A stretch of DNA of 64,000 bases, from assembly GCA_034005525.1 (NCBI GenBank), contig JAVEUP010000013.1, positions 1-64,000 of the forward strand. Direction: 5' to 3'. Source of the stretch: PWXP01 sp034005525. GTDB taxonomy: Bacteria > Planctomycetota > Planctomycetia > Pirellulales > Thermoguttaceae. The notes below the pieces were generated by a model, which worked only from the letters and a program-made list of their open reading frames with translations, was not told the DNA's origin and made no database searches. A program made the translations under genes and the position numbers. This document shows, piece by piece, positions 35,348-43,652 of the stretch. Within the stretch, counting starts at the first letter, position 1, and every line of letters begins with the position of its first letter.

Positions 35348-36067
35348 ATGAAACGTCGACAGTTCTTGGCGAGTTCTCTTGCCACGGGCGCCGGCTTTGC
35401 GGTGTTCGGCTGCGCTCATGCGGCCGACCCGGAATCGAAGCCTGGCAACACAGTATCTCAACCCCAAGGAGAGCCTCTCATGCCATTTCAACAACCCGAA
35501 CTTCCGTACGCGCTCGGCGCGCTGGCTCCGTTCCTTTCCGAGGAACAGATGGATTTTCACTACAACAAGCATCATGCCAGCTACTTCACCAACCTGAACA
35601 AGCTGGTCGAGGGAACGCCGCAGGCCGATGTGTCCCTACGAGACTTGGTGATTGCGTCGGAAGGCGGCGTATTCAACAACGCGGCGCAGGCGTGGAACCA
35701 TTCATTCTTCTGGGAGTGCATGACGCCCAGTGGCGGCGGGGGTAAACCACAAGGAGATCTCGCTGCGGCTATCGATCGCGACTTTGGTTCATTCGAGGAG
35801 TTCCAAAAACAGTTCTCCAACGCCGCGGTGACCCTTTTTGGCTCCGGATGGGCTTGGCTGGCGAAAACCCGGGACGGCAAGCTTGCCATTACCCAGGGCA
35901 GTAACGCGGACGTGCCGCTGAAACATCAGATGGAGCCCGTGATGACCGTGGACGTTTGGGAACACGCCTACTATGTTGACTACCGGAACCTACGGGCGAA
36001 GTTTGTCGAGGGATTCTGGGACGTAGTGAACTGGGGTTTCGTCGCAAAGACCTTCGCCAACGCGTGA
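35348..36067 (+). CDS. sodB: Iron/manganese superoxide dismutase with Tat/lipoprotein leader
   Basis: 239 residues. The leader MKRRQFLASSLATGAGFAVF reaches a possible lipobox (FGC), and a linker runs to residue 44. From Met45 the sequence is a complete SOD: FQQPELPYALGALAPFLSEE, FHYNKHHASYFTNLN, FNNAAQAWNHSFFWECM, GSGWAWL, VDVWEHAYYVDYRN. Metal ligands (three His, one Asp) are present, and NNAAQ is the Fe-type signature. It converts superoxide to peroxide and oxygen, probably in the periplasm. GAGGG precedes the first ATG; a second ribosome site precedes Met45 (35480), see separate entry. The symbol is by family. Confidence 0.93.
   Translation: MKRRQFLASSLATGAGFAVFGCAHAADPESKPGNTVSQPQGEPLMPFQQPELPYALGALAPFLSEEQMDFHYNKHHASYFTNLNKLVEGTPQADVSLRDLVIASEGGVFNNAAQAWNHSFFWECMTPSGGGGKPQGDLAAAIDRDFGSFEEFQKQFSNAAVTLFGSGWAWLAKTRDGKLAITQGSNADVPLKHQMEPVMTVDVWEHAYYVDYRNLRAKFVEGFWDVVNWGFVAKTFANA
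35466..35482 (+). promoter_or_regulatory. Internal ribosome site and second start in SOD gene
   Basis: AAGGAGAG (35466-35473) lies six bases before the in-frame ATG at 35480, exactly where the canonical SOD domain begins (MPFQQPELPYALGALAPF). Use of this start would give a leaderless, cytoplasmic 195-residue SOD from the same message. Confidence 0.55.
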
Positions 36068-36162
36068 GACTTGGGCAGGAATGCGGCTTGCTGGTCTGTG
36101 ACCATCCACAAGTCCGGGTCCAAATGTCCACTCGGATCGGAAACGAGGAGACGGAAAAGGAA

Positions 36163-36192
36163 CGAGCCGGGTCCAAGAACGGACCCGGCTCG
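36163..36192. terminator. Perfect 12-bp hairpin between convergent genes
   Basis: CGAGCCGGGTCC and GGACCCGGCTCG with loop AAGAAC, 96 bases after the SOD stop and 117 bases from the end of the convergent Cys-repeat gene. A partly repeated GC-rich imperfect palindrome follows at about 36225-36270. Likely a bidirectional terminator. Confidence 0.65.
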
Positions 36193-36308
36193 GATCATCA
36201 CGGATAAGAGAGTCGCGATAACAGGGCAATCGCGGCTCTGAGGACGGACCGCAATAGCGGCTCTGCGGAGCAGAGCATTTCGCAGCTCTGTCCACATCCG
36301 GGGTGGGT

Positions 36309-37325
36309 TTACGTGGTGGGGGGAGCCGGAGCTTCGGGAGCCGCGGGCGCCGGAGCCTCGGGGGCCGGAGCCTCGGGGGCCGGAGCCGGGGCCTCGTCGG
36401 CCTCTACGGCAGCGGCGGCCTCGACCGCGTCACACGCAGCCGGAGCACAGGTTGCCGGAGCACAGGTTGCCGGAGCACACGCAGCCGGAGCACAGGTTGC
36501 CCGACGGCAAGTCCGCACGCGCTTCGGACGGCAAGCCCGCGGAGCGCAAGCCTTCGGAGCGCACGTCTTCGGACGGCAGGTCCGGGGACGGCAGGTCTTC
36601 GGCTCGCAGGTCACCGCTGCACACGTCTTCGGACGGCAGGTCCGGGGAACGCGCTTCGGACGGCAGGTCCGGGGAACGCGCTTCGGACGGCAGGTCTTCG
36701 GAGCGCATGCGGCGGGCTCGCAAGCAGCGGGCTCACAAGCGGCGGGCTCGCAAGCAGCGGGCTCACAAGCGGCGGGCTCGCAAGCAGCAGGCTCACACGC
36801 CGCGGGAGCGCAAGTCTTCGGAGCGCACGTCTTCGGACGGCAGGTCCGGGGACGGCAAGTCTTCGGCTCGCAGGTTACCGCTGCGCAGGTCTTCGGACGG
36901 CAGGTCCGGGGAACGCGTGCCGGACGGCAGGTCTTCGGAGCACACGTCTTCGGAGCACAGGTCTTCGGACGGCAGGTCCGAGGGACTCGTGCCGGACGGC
37001 AGGTCTTCGGAGCGCATGTGACGGGCTCGCAAGCAACCGGCTCACAAACCTCCGGAGCACACGTCTTCGGAGCGCACGTCTTCGGGGCGCAGGTCCTCGC
37101 GCGGCGCGCCTCACGGCGGCAGGCCAGGCGGTCGCGCAGAGGACAGCACGTCTTCGGAGCGCACGTGTCGGGAACGCAAGTCTCCGCCACAGGCGCGCAG
37201 GTAGCCGGCGCACAGGTAGCCGGCGCGCACGCGTCGCCGGCCAATGCCTGCTTCTCCGCGCCCAGCAGGGCGATTCCCAGCGCGGCAAGCAGAACCACCG
37301 CACTCATCAAGTAGATGCGTTTCAT
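36309..37325 (-). CDS. Secreted cysteine-rich CxPxx pentapeptide-repeat protein
   Basis: 338 residues. Signal peptide MKRIYLMSAVVLLAALGIAL to a probable cut after ALA. Then about 270 residues made almost wholly of five-residue units C-x-P-x-[TA]: CAPKT, CEPAA, CRPKT, CEPKT, CAPAT. About 49 cysteines occur, roughly one every fifth residue, with a few basic breaks (RPARVPRT, RREARRARR type). A Cys-free Pro/Ala/Glu tail follows (APAPEAPAPEAPAPAAPEAP). Positive charge (Arg/Lys) dominates the middle. A periodic exported cysteine lattice suggests a disulfide-linked or metal-binding envelope component; this is inference. GGAGG eight bases before the ATG supports the start. Opposite-strand open frames here are by-products of the 15-base periodicity. 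Confidence 0.85.
   Translation of the reverse strand: MKRIYLMSAVVLLAALGIALLGAEKQALAGDACAPATCAPATCAPVAETCVPDTCAPKTCCPLRDRLACRREARRARTCAPKTCAPKTCAPEVCEPVACEPVTCAPKTCRPARVPRTCRPKTCAPKTCAPKTCRPARVPRTCRPKTCAAVTCEPKTCRPRTCRPKTCAPKTCAPAACEPAACEPAACEPAACEPAACEPAACEPAACAPKTCRPKRVPRTCRPKRVPRTCRPKTCAAVTCEPKTCRPRTCRPKTCAPKACAPRACRPKRVRTCRRATCAPAACAPATCAPATCAPAACDAVEAAAAVEADEAPAPAPEAPAPEAPAPAAPEAPAPPTT
36711..36800. repeat. Three tandem 30-bp units inside the Cys-repeat gene
   Basis: The unit GGCGGGCTCGCAAGCAGCGG plus ten further bases occurs at 36711, 36741 (identical) and 36771 (a few changes). Each unit encodes two CEPAA pentapeptides on the minus strand. This is a recent-looking expansion within a longer 15-base-periodic tract (about 36430-37230). 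Confidence 0.8.
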
Positions 37326-37929
37326 TTCTGAAACCTCCAGTTAAACAGGTACCGTAACGTTGAGAAACTCAAACACATGCCGCCGGTCATCCCATTCCCC
37401 CCGATCCCAACGGCAACAATCGGGGTTCCTCTTCGATGCACTCGCTATACACACGGCTGGGACAGCATGCCCGATCGGTGCCCTGTTGACCTTCCGGGCA
37501 AGCCTTCCAACGTTGCCGACTGCACAGCATAAGATAATAAGCTAGCATAGATCACCCGGATGTCAACAGGGGGTTTGGTAATTTTTTCGCCTCCGGGCAA
37601 ATCGGGCGTCTAGGGAACCTACGGAGGTCGCCTTCCGAAGGGTAGGTCACGTATGCACGCTTGGCTCGTCCAGCGCATAACTTGACCAAATGCTTTCGCT
37701 GCCGCTGAGCCCATAGAAATGACGTAACCGTTTAATTCAGAAGTAGTTACGTCCGCCGATGGCAATGCTGCGACCGGTCGCTGACGGCGGAAGATGGCGA
37801 AGAGAAACGCGCCGGCACCCCAATAATTACACAAAAAACCTTGCGCGCCCCGTGGACAGTCCACCCAACTGGGCACTGACAACGAGATGCCATCCCGGAA
37901 GCCTTGCGCAGGTTTTGCCTGTGCGGGAC
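37326..37929. other. Spacer upstream of the Cys-repeat gene
   Basis: About 600 bases with no convincing gene. On the minus strand TTGACA (37566-37561) followed after 16 bases by TAGCTT is a weak promoter candidate for the Cys-repeat gene. The palindrome GTGGACAGTCCAC recurs at 37852-37864. Confidence 0.35.
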
Positions 37930-38562
37930 CTAACGGCGAGTCTCGTCGCGGGGCAGATCGGATCCGCGCGCTTCGAGAGTGGTACCCGGATTGCCCGGGA
38001 GCAGTTCCGCCTGTGCTCGCCGCATCGCCTCTTCGCGGACCCACTCGAGTTTCTCGATCATCTCTTCCGGGTTCTCAAAGTTCAGCAGCAGCGGCGGCTC
38101 TTGGGGAAAGATCGTCGGCGCCATTCCGGCAATACGCCAACCTACATCTTCACGTCGAAGAACCCAAAGAATCTGTTCCTCTGCTCGCTTGCCCTCTTCA
38201 TCCAGATCGCTCCAGATGCATGCGACCCTCGCGCCCGTTTCCCCAAGAATCTCAACCTCTCCAAGGAGAAACTGTGCCGTGTCGCTGCCCGGAGGAGCCA
38301 CTTCGAGTTCCATTTCGGCAGTCTTGCGGCGCGCCAGGTCGGTTAGCATGTTCGCCGCGCGCTCGTCATCGCCAGCACAGACAGCACCGAGGAATATGGT
38401 AACCGCCCCTTCCGGCGTCTCGGCTGTCGGTTCGGTTGCCTGTCTCGCCGACGCGTCCTGCCTCTCCTGGTTTGCGGTTTCAGTTGATGCTGACGGATTC
38501 CCACATCCGGCAAGCCCTAACAAGACGCACAAGGCCAGCATGGCCACAATGTTCCGCCACAT
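37930..38562 (-). CDS. Lipoprotein with NTF2-like domain (hypothetical)
   Basis: 210 residues from MWRNIVAMLALCVLLGLAGC, a clear lipobox (LAGC). A Ser/Thr/Glu-rich linker follows, then TPEGAVTIFLGAVCAGDDER, ANMLTDLARR, and VACIWSDLDEEGKRAEEQIL then WVLRREDVGWRIAGM, the layout of a DUF4878/NTF2-like domain. A helical acidic/basic tail follows (MIEKLEWVREEAMRRAQAEL). No catalytic residues are recognised. ATG 38562 is preferred over 38598 because of the signal peptide. It may lie downstream of the NTPase genes' transcription unit in reverse order, but the strand is the same. Confidence 0.7.
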   Translation of the reverse strand: MWRNIVAMLALCVLLGLAGCGNPSASTETANQERQDASARQATEPTAETPEGAVTIFLGAVCAGDDERAANMLTDLARRKTAEMELEVAPPGSDTAQFLLGEVEILGETGARVACIWSDLDEEGKRAEEQILWVLRREDVGWRIAGMAPTIFPQEPPLLLNFENPEEMIEKLEWVREEAMRRAQAELLPGNPGTTLEARGSDLPRDETRR

Positions 38563-38666
38563 AGAAGGCACTCCCTTGCACTTTGAATGGACCATCATCC
38601 TTCCGGGATTACCGGATGGGCCGGAGTTTGGCGAAAACCGCGGGCGGCGTCAATAGAGAAATTGGG

Positions 38667-40160
38667 CTAACCTGCCCCCACGCCACGGTCAAACGCATCT
38701 TGATCGCGTTGGTAAAGCGCGAGTACCGACTGGAAGCTCTCGCCCGATATCTGCCACACGGGGCTTTCGTCGGTGTGGGCATTGCAGTGGGTGGTGATGA
38801 GCCGATACATGAACTTAAATAGGTTGCGAGGGACGCGAAGGGAACCGAATGCATCCATCAAACGCTTCCGGTCGATGGCCGGCTCGAACAGGTCCGTCAC
38901 GGTCGGTGAGGCCCCGTCGGCGGCGCATGCCTTCACGCGGGCCGAAGCGACGTCGTACAGCGACTGTCCGGTCCAGTCCAACGAGCGGATCAGGTTCTGC
39001 TTGTCCAGCCGCGCCCGCTGGTGAAACTCCCGGTCCTCGCGATCGATCAGCCGCTCCAACTCGGACGGAAGAAGCAGTTTGATTCCAATACCGGCGTGTT
39101 TCAGAAGCTTGTTGTCCAAGATAGGCCACACCAGGGCCCGCATGAGCGGCGTCGACCCGTTGATCAGGTACGGCTCATCCACACGATCGACCAATACCAC
39201 AATGCCCCCAAAACGGAGGGCTCGGAGCACGGATTGCAGCTTCTCGAGCAGTTCGTACCGGTCATCGCTTCGTTGCTCGGTCGGTATTGGTTGGCCGACC
39301 AACTGGCCGGTAGTCATCTGGCACAGAACCTTTCGCACAAAGTGCGTATTGTGGTTGAGCACCCGCGTGTTTCGCACAATCTTCCACGCCATCCAATGCA
39401 TCTTCCCAAGCCGCCAAAGGCGGGGCATCCAGCCTGCAGCGATTGCCAGGTAGGGCCATACGGTTCCCAGCCAACTCCATCCACCCGCCACGACAATCAG
39501 CACCAGCACGCACAGGGTCACCAGTCCGCCGACGCCCAGGTCCCATTTCGATCGCCAGGTGGAGAACCCGAGCTTCCTGCGCAGCGCGTTCCAACGCTCC
39601 ACGAGGTTCTCCGAGGTCGACTGATCGTAACAAGCCGCCAGCAACATCACGTCGCGTTTCTGACCGGCGTCGAGCGAGTCGCCCGGCAACGGCTCATCCC
39701 GAGCGGCTGGATGCCTTGCTTGCTTTACTTCCAGGAGCCGATCGATCAACTGCGTTACGGCCAGGGAAAGCATCGCGTCCATGTGGTCCCACAGCCGCCA
39801 CTGTTGAAGCAGCCGGTCGACCCGCTTGCGCCGTCGCCCAAAAAACCGGTCGCGAAACCGGTCGAGAAAGGGATTGAAATCGTCGTAGGCCACGACAAAG
39901 ACCTGCGCATCGGGGTGATCGCCGTTATGATCGGCCAGATGGCGAACGATTTGCAGTCCCATGGCCGTCTTACCGGAGCCTTTTTCGCCGAAGACGACGG
40001 TGGTGGCGGGCTCAGCGGGGTCGCCGTACACCTTGTCCCACGTAGGATGGTGCGTGCTCCGAATACAGCCGGCCTTGAACACCAGGTCGGTCTGCGCGTC
40101 TTCGTCGGCAAACGGATTCGAGGCGATTCCGTGGTGTTCCAGAAACTGCTGGACCTTCAT
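38667..40160 (-). CDS. P-loop NTPase with membrane hairpin inserted between Walker A and B
   Basis: The 497-residue protein has an N-terminus FLEHHGIASNPFADEDA reminiscent of ExeA/AAA_22 proteins, Walker A FGEKGSGKT (58-65), and FVVAYDDFNPFLDRF. Two adjacent membrane helices follow (about 207-250: LGVGGLVTLCVLVLIVVAGG and LGTVWPYLAIAAG). Walker B GGIVVLVDRVDEP lies after the helices, then ALVWPILDNKLLKHAGIGIK and a helical C-terminus with LFEPAIDRKRLMDAFGSL. A membrane hairpin between Walker A and B is the hallmark of KAP-type NTPases. The start is 15 bases after the stop of the zinc-ribbon/GYF gene, so they are co-transcribed and probably work together at the membrane. Substrate unknown. Confidence 0.75.
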   Translation of the reverse strand: MKVQQFLEHHGIASNPFADEDAQTDLVFKAGCIRSTHHPTWDKVYGDPAEPATTVVFGEKGSGKTAMGLQIVRHLADHNGDHPDAQVFVVAYDDFNPFLDRFRDRFFGRRRKRVDRLLQQWRLWDHMDAMLSLAVTQLIDRLLEVKQARHPAARDEPLPGDSLDAGQKRDVMLLAACYDQSTSENLVERWNALRRKLGFSTWRSKWDLGVGGLVTLCVLVLIVVAGGWSWLGTVWPYLAIAAGWMPRLWRLGKMHWMAWKIVRNTRVLNHNTHFVRKVLCQMTTGQLVGQPIPTEQRSDDRYELLEKLQSVLRALRFGGIVVLVDRVDEPYLINGSTPLMRALVWPILDNKLLKHAGIGIKLLLPSELERLIDREDREFHQRARLDKQNLIRSLDWTGQSLYDVASARVKACAADGASPTVTDLFEPAIDRKRLMDAFGSLRVPRNLFKFMYRLITTHCNAHTDESPVWQISGESFQSVLALYQRDQDAFDRGVGAG

Positions 40161-40175
40161 GCAAGCCCCTTGCGG

Positions 40176-41111
40176 TCACCTGTTGTACATAAGGACCCAC
40201 CCGAATACTCCGACCAGCACGAGTACGGCGAGAACCAGCGATGTGATGATACCCACCTGCCTGATCACCTCCTGGCGGCGCGAGCGAGGCGCGCGAGTTC
40301 TTCCCAGAGCAGGGTTCCCGGCAGAGTCGGACGGCTCAACTTTGAACTCGAACTCGTTCTTGCCTGCTCCGAGTTGGGGGAACACCTTGTCGGCAACCAG
40401 CCAGTCGCGCCAACCCTCGCGCCAGACCAGCGAATCGGCGCTGACGCGTCCTTCGCTGATCCAGGTTCGCATCACGTCGCTGGTGGCGGGGCCGAACTGG
40501 CCGCCCGACGGCGGCCTCACGTACCATACCACGTTGCCCGCTTCCGCTAGTGGGTCCTGCGGTGCGTCGTGCGGCGGAGCGGCTGGCGCGGCCTGGAACG
40601 GCGCGGGCACTTGCGTACCAGCCTGTAATGCTGGGGCGGTTTGCGCAGGCTCAGCCGAGGCGGTTTGCGCGTTTGCAAGGGGCGACGGTCCAATAATCGT
40701 CGCCGCCAAGGGCACAGCATCGTTGGGCCTCTGGGGCGACGCCCCAGAAGCGGAGGATGCCCCCCCGATTAGAGTGGCTACCGGCAAAGCTCCTCCCTGC
40801 GTTGGCGCACCTGCTCCTGTTCCGGCGAATGGCCCCCCTCTGTCCGTTCGGTCAGAACCCGCCGATTGTGCAGCTTGGCTCGCGACGGGCAGCGGCTGCT
40901 GGCCAGGATCGGCCTGCAACGTGATCTCTTGTTCGGCTTGGGCCTGCGGCGATGCTCTCCCTGCTGCCCGTTCGGCTTTGGTACTTCTGCGGGTGCTCTG
41001 TGTGGGGATGATGATCTTGGCGCCGCAGAACGGGCATATTCCACGGCGTCCCGCCTGAAACGATTTGACGTTAAGCTTGTGTCCGTTGGGACAGTAGAAA
41101 CGAATTCCCAT
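40176..41111 (-). CDS. Zinc-ribbon / GYF_2 (DUF4339) tail-anchored protein
   Basis: 311 residues. The N-terminal zinc ribbon is FYCPNGHKLNVKSFQAGRRG followed by ICPFCGAKIIIP (C..H / CPFC). A ~130-residue Ala/Pro/Gln-rich linker comes next. A GYF_2-type domain follows (VVWYVRPPSGGQFGPATSDV, WISEGRVSADSLVWREGWRD, WLVADKVFPQL), which usually binds Pro-rich or partner peptides. The C-terminal membrane segment is IITSLVLAVLVLVGVFGWVL. Topology suggests a cytoplasmic adaptor anchored by its tail. It is directly upstream of the TM-inserted NTPase. ATG 41111 lies at the start of the zinc ribbon; a longer frame upstream is low-complexity. Confidence 0.8.
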   Translation of the reverse strand: MGIRFYCPNGHKLNVKSFQAGRRGICPFCGAKIIIPTQSTRRSTKAERAAGRASPQAQAEQEITLQADPGQQPLPVASQAAQSAGSDRTDRGGPFAGTGAGAPTQGGALPVATLIGGASSASGASPQRPNDAVPLAATIIGPSPLANAQTASAEPAQTAPALQAGTQVPAPFQAAPAAPPHDAPQDPLAEAGNVVWYVRPPSGGQFGPATSDVMRTWISEGRVSADSLVWREGWRDWLVADKVFPQLGAGKNEFEFKVEPSDSAGNPALGRTRAPRSRRQEVIRQVGIITSLVLAVLVLVGVFGWVLMYNR

Positions 41112-41142
41112 CGGTTTGCCCGCCTGACTGAGCCTTGCGCCA

Positions 41143-41286
41143 CTATGCCTGCCCCAGCCCGCGCCCCCTCCATAGGACAAACCAGGTTTGCCGGGCATCG
41201 GCAATCAGCACGCGATTTACGGCGCGATATCCAAACTTCACCAGACCCATCCCTGCACAAAAGCGCCCCAACCAAATCAACGTCAT
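41143..41286 (-). CDS. Possible small membrane peptide upstream of the GYF gene
   Basis: A 47-residue frame, MTLIWLGRFCAGMGLVKFGY then AVNRVLIADARQTWFVLWRG, hydrophobic at the front and basic at the end. It ends 31 bases before the zinc-ribbon gene on the same strand, so it could be the first gene of that operon. No strong ribosome site or family is seen. Confidence 0.35.
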   Translation of the reverse strand: MTLIWLGRFCAGMGLVKFGYRAVNRVLIADARQTWFVLWRGRGLGQA

Positions 41287-41502
41287 GAATAGCCCTTTTG
41301 GGGCATTCGACGATAACATCTCGGGCACTCTCCTCCATTATACCTCTGCAAAGCCACCTGGGAAGCCGAACAGGGGCTTAGGTGGAGAATCGTCGAAATC
41401 GTTCAAAATTGACGTGGGGTTCCCGTGCGGCATTTGCTAAAGTTACCCGAAATTCCGGATTGCTTACCCTGGGCAGATCCGCCACACGAACGGAGGCGAC
41501 CC

Positions 41503-43596
41503 ATGAACCGGGCAGTATGCTCACTTCTCGTTTCGGCATTCGCCCTGCTGATGATGGCCGGCTGCGCCGCGGAACACCGCGACGCAGCCGATGCCAGACC
41601 TGGGGCTGACGGCATGCACGAGCATCCCTCGGGCGAGCCGGTCTCGCCGCCCGATGCAACTCCGCCAATTGCGGCACCCGATGATGCTTCCTCCGATCAT
41701 GATCCCGATCCGAGCCGTGATCCCCTCCCTGAATCCGAGCCTGGCAGAGCCCCGGCGGCTGTTGTCGAGCCGGGCAGGATGGGTCCACCGGACACAACGC
41801 CGCCTCTTGCGCCGGACGAGCTTCCAGAGCCCGCATTGCCCGAGGTCCAGCCGGATCGTTCTTCTCAGCCATCGGCCGGCACACGGCCGTTGGAAGTGCC
41901 CGCGCCGCTTTCAGCGGGCGCGCCGGACGCACTGGCTCCCACGCTTCGGCATTTCAATCCGATCCGTGACGAAGCGGGTCCGGTGGCTGGGCGGCTGCAA
42001 CCCGAAACCGGGATTGTCCAAGAGGCGCCGACGGCTCAGATGCCAAAGTCGACCGCGATCCCGTTGTTACCCGGGGAGTTCGCTTCCGAGGAGATTACTC
42101 ACCCGGACCCGGAACCGGCCATTGGCATGCCGCAGACAAGGCTCATGGAGCCGAGTCTGGCTCCTTCCCCGGAAATCGTGATTCGGCCCGAGCCGGACGA
42201 TCGACCTGTTGGCGTGCCCGTGCCCCCGGTTCCAATAGATGCGGCCCCTCAGGCGGAGTCTGAGCCGCCGGTTGCGTTTTACGCACCAGAGCCATCGCCG
42301 GCACCCTCCGAACCGGTGCCTCCCGAACCGGCACCGGCCGTTTCACCGGAACCGGAGGCAGAAGAACCGTACAAGGTAGTACAAGTGTTTTACGGCACCG
42401 ACCGCAACGCGTTGGCGGTGTCCGCCAGGCGGCAGCCTCAACTGTTTGGCTGGACCGCCCTGACGGCCTGCGCGGCGACGATGGCGCTGCTGCTGAGCCT
42501 GGCAGCGCTGCGTGTTCGCCACAATCGCGTCTTGCGGTGGTGTGCCGTAACAGGTCTCGCCTGCACAGTGTTGCTAGGCGGATTCACGCTCTTTCTCGGC
42601 CTGCACGGACGGCTGCTCGCAACGGAAGAAACGGACGCTGACACCGTACCCGAACGAACGTCACCAACGGTCACCCACGTTGCTTACGGCAATCAGCGAG
42701 GCACGCTAGCGTACGGAACGTGCACCGTGAGCATCCCGAAAGAGCACAAGGTCGGCCAGCTCGAGGCGCCGTCGATCTTTCGCCTCGAATTCCGTGAAAT
42801 GCCAGAGCGGCACGTCGTGCTCATGGACGTTGAACCGCTCGAGTCCGATGTGTTCTTCGGGGCGTTGAAGGCGCGTGTCGAGGAGTCAGAGGCGAAGTCG
42901 GCGTTCGTGTTCGTGCATGGGTTCAATGTAACATTCGAGGACGCTGCACGCCGGACGGCGCAAATCGCCTACGACCTGAAGTTCGACGGCGCGCCGATCT
43001 TCTATAGTTGGCCTTCGCAGGGCGGGCTGTTCAAGTACACCATCGACGAGACGAACGTGATGTGGACCGTGCCCCACCTGCGTGAGTTTCTGACCGACGT
43101 TGCCGAGCGAACCGGCGCCCGTCGCATCCACCTGGTGGCACACAGCATGGGCAATCGGGCGCTCACGTCGGCCCTGCGCGACCTTTCCTTCCTGCCGGAA
43201 GACCGGCGCCCGCGATTCAACGAGGTCGTGCTCACCGCACCCGATATCGACGCCGAGGTGTTCCGCAAGGACATTGCCCCTTACATTGTACAGACGGCAG
43301 ATCGGGTCACGCTCTATGCATCGTCGAACGACACGGCCCTGGCATATTCAAAGACCGTCCACGGCTACCCGCGAGCCGGCGATTCCGGCCGGGGGTTGCT
43401 TGTCGTGCCCGATATGGAAACAGTCGACGTCTCCGAGGTCGATACCAGCCTGCTCGGCCACAACTACTATGGGAGCAACGAGACGGTGCTGGCCGACCTG
43501 ATCGAAGTCTTGCACAAGTCGTTGCCGGCCCAGCAGCGCCGCTGGCTCCGCCCGGTCCAGGCAGGTACGCTGAAATACTGGGTGTTCCAGCGGTAG
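41503..43596 (+). CDS. Lipoprotein with DUF900 alpha/beta hydrolase domain
   Basis: 697 residues. A lipobox signal (LLMMAGC) is followed by ~260 residues rich in Pro, Glu and Ala (EPGRAPAAVVEPG type). KVVQVFYGTDRNALAV is the DUF900 opening. Two membrane helices interrupt it (GWTALTACAATMALLLSLAA and VTGLACTVLLGGFTLFLGL). The rest of the DUF900 hydrolase follows: GTCTVSIPKEHKVG, FVFVHGFNVTFEDAA (oxyanion), YSWPSQG, LVAHSMGNRAL with the Ser nucleophile, VVLTAPDID with the acid, and HNYYGSN. GGAGG seven bases before the ATG. It should be an envelope hydrolase; the lipid anchor plus internal helices is an unusual layout. Confidence 0.82.
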   Translation: MNRAVCSLLVSAFALLMMAGCAAEHRDAADARPGADGMHEHPSGEPVSPPDATPPIAAPDDASSDHDPDPSRDPLPESEPGRAPAAVVEPGRMGPPDTTPPLAPDELPEPALPEVQPDRSSQPSAGTRPLEVPAPLSAGAPDALAPTLRHFNPIRDEAGPVAGRLQPETGIVQEAPTAQMPKSTAIPLLPGEFASEEITHPDPEPAIGMPQTRLMEPSLAPSPEIVIRPEPDDRPVGVPVPPVPIDAAPQAESEPPVAFYAPEPSPAPSEPVPPEPAPAVSPEPEAEEPYKVVQVFYGTDRNALAVSARRQPQLFGWTALTACAATMALLLSLAALRVRHNRVLRWCAVTGLACTVLLGGFTLFLGLHGRLLATEETDADTVPERTSPTVTHVAYGNQRGTLAYGTCTVSIPKEHKVGQLEAPSIFRLEFREMPERHVVLMDVEPLESDVFFGALKARVEESEAKSAFVFVHGFNVTFEDAARRTAQIAYDLKFDGAPIFYSWPSQGGLFKYTIDETNVMWTVPHLREFLTDVAERTGARRIHLVAHSMGNRALTSALRDLSFLPEDRRPRFNEVVLTAPDIDAEVFRKDIAPYIVQTADRVTLYASSNDTALAYSKTVHGYPRAGDSGRGLLVVPDMETVDVSEVDTSLLGHNYYGSNETVLADLIEVLHKSLPAQQRRWLRPVQAGTLKYWVFQR

Positions 43597-43652
43597 ATAT
43601 CGTACCGGGTGGGTGATTCTTTCTTAGGTGAACACAGCTTGCCCTGCTGACC

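Noticed and set aside
36313..37314. Long open frames on the plus strand opposite the Cys-repeat gene (for example GAQVFGAHVFGRQV repeats)
   Set aside because: They arise because 15-base repeats lack stops in several frames; only the minus frame has a signal peptide, ribosome site and a natural ending.
37360..37545. 61-codon plus frame upstream of the Cys-repeat gene
   Set aside because: No ribosome site, low-complexity Ser/Arg/Gln start, and lies in the likely promoter region.
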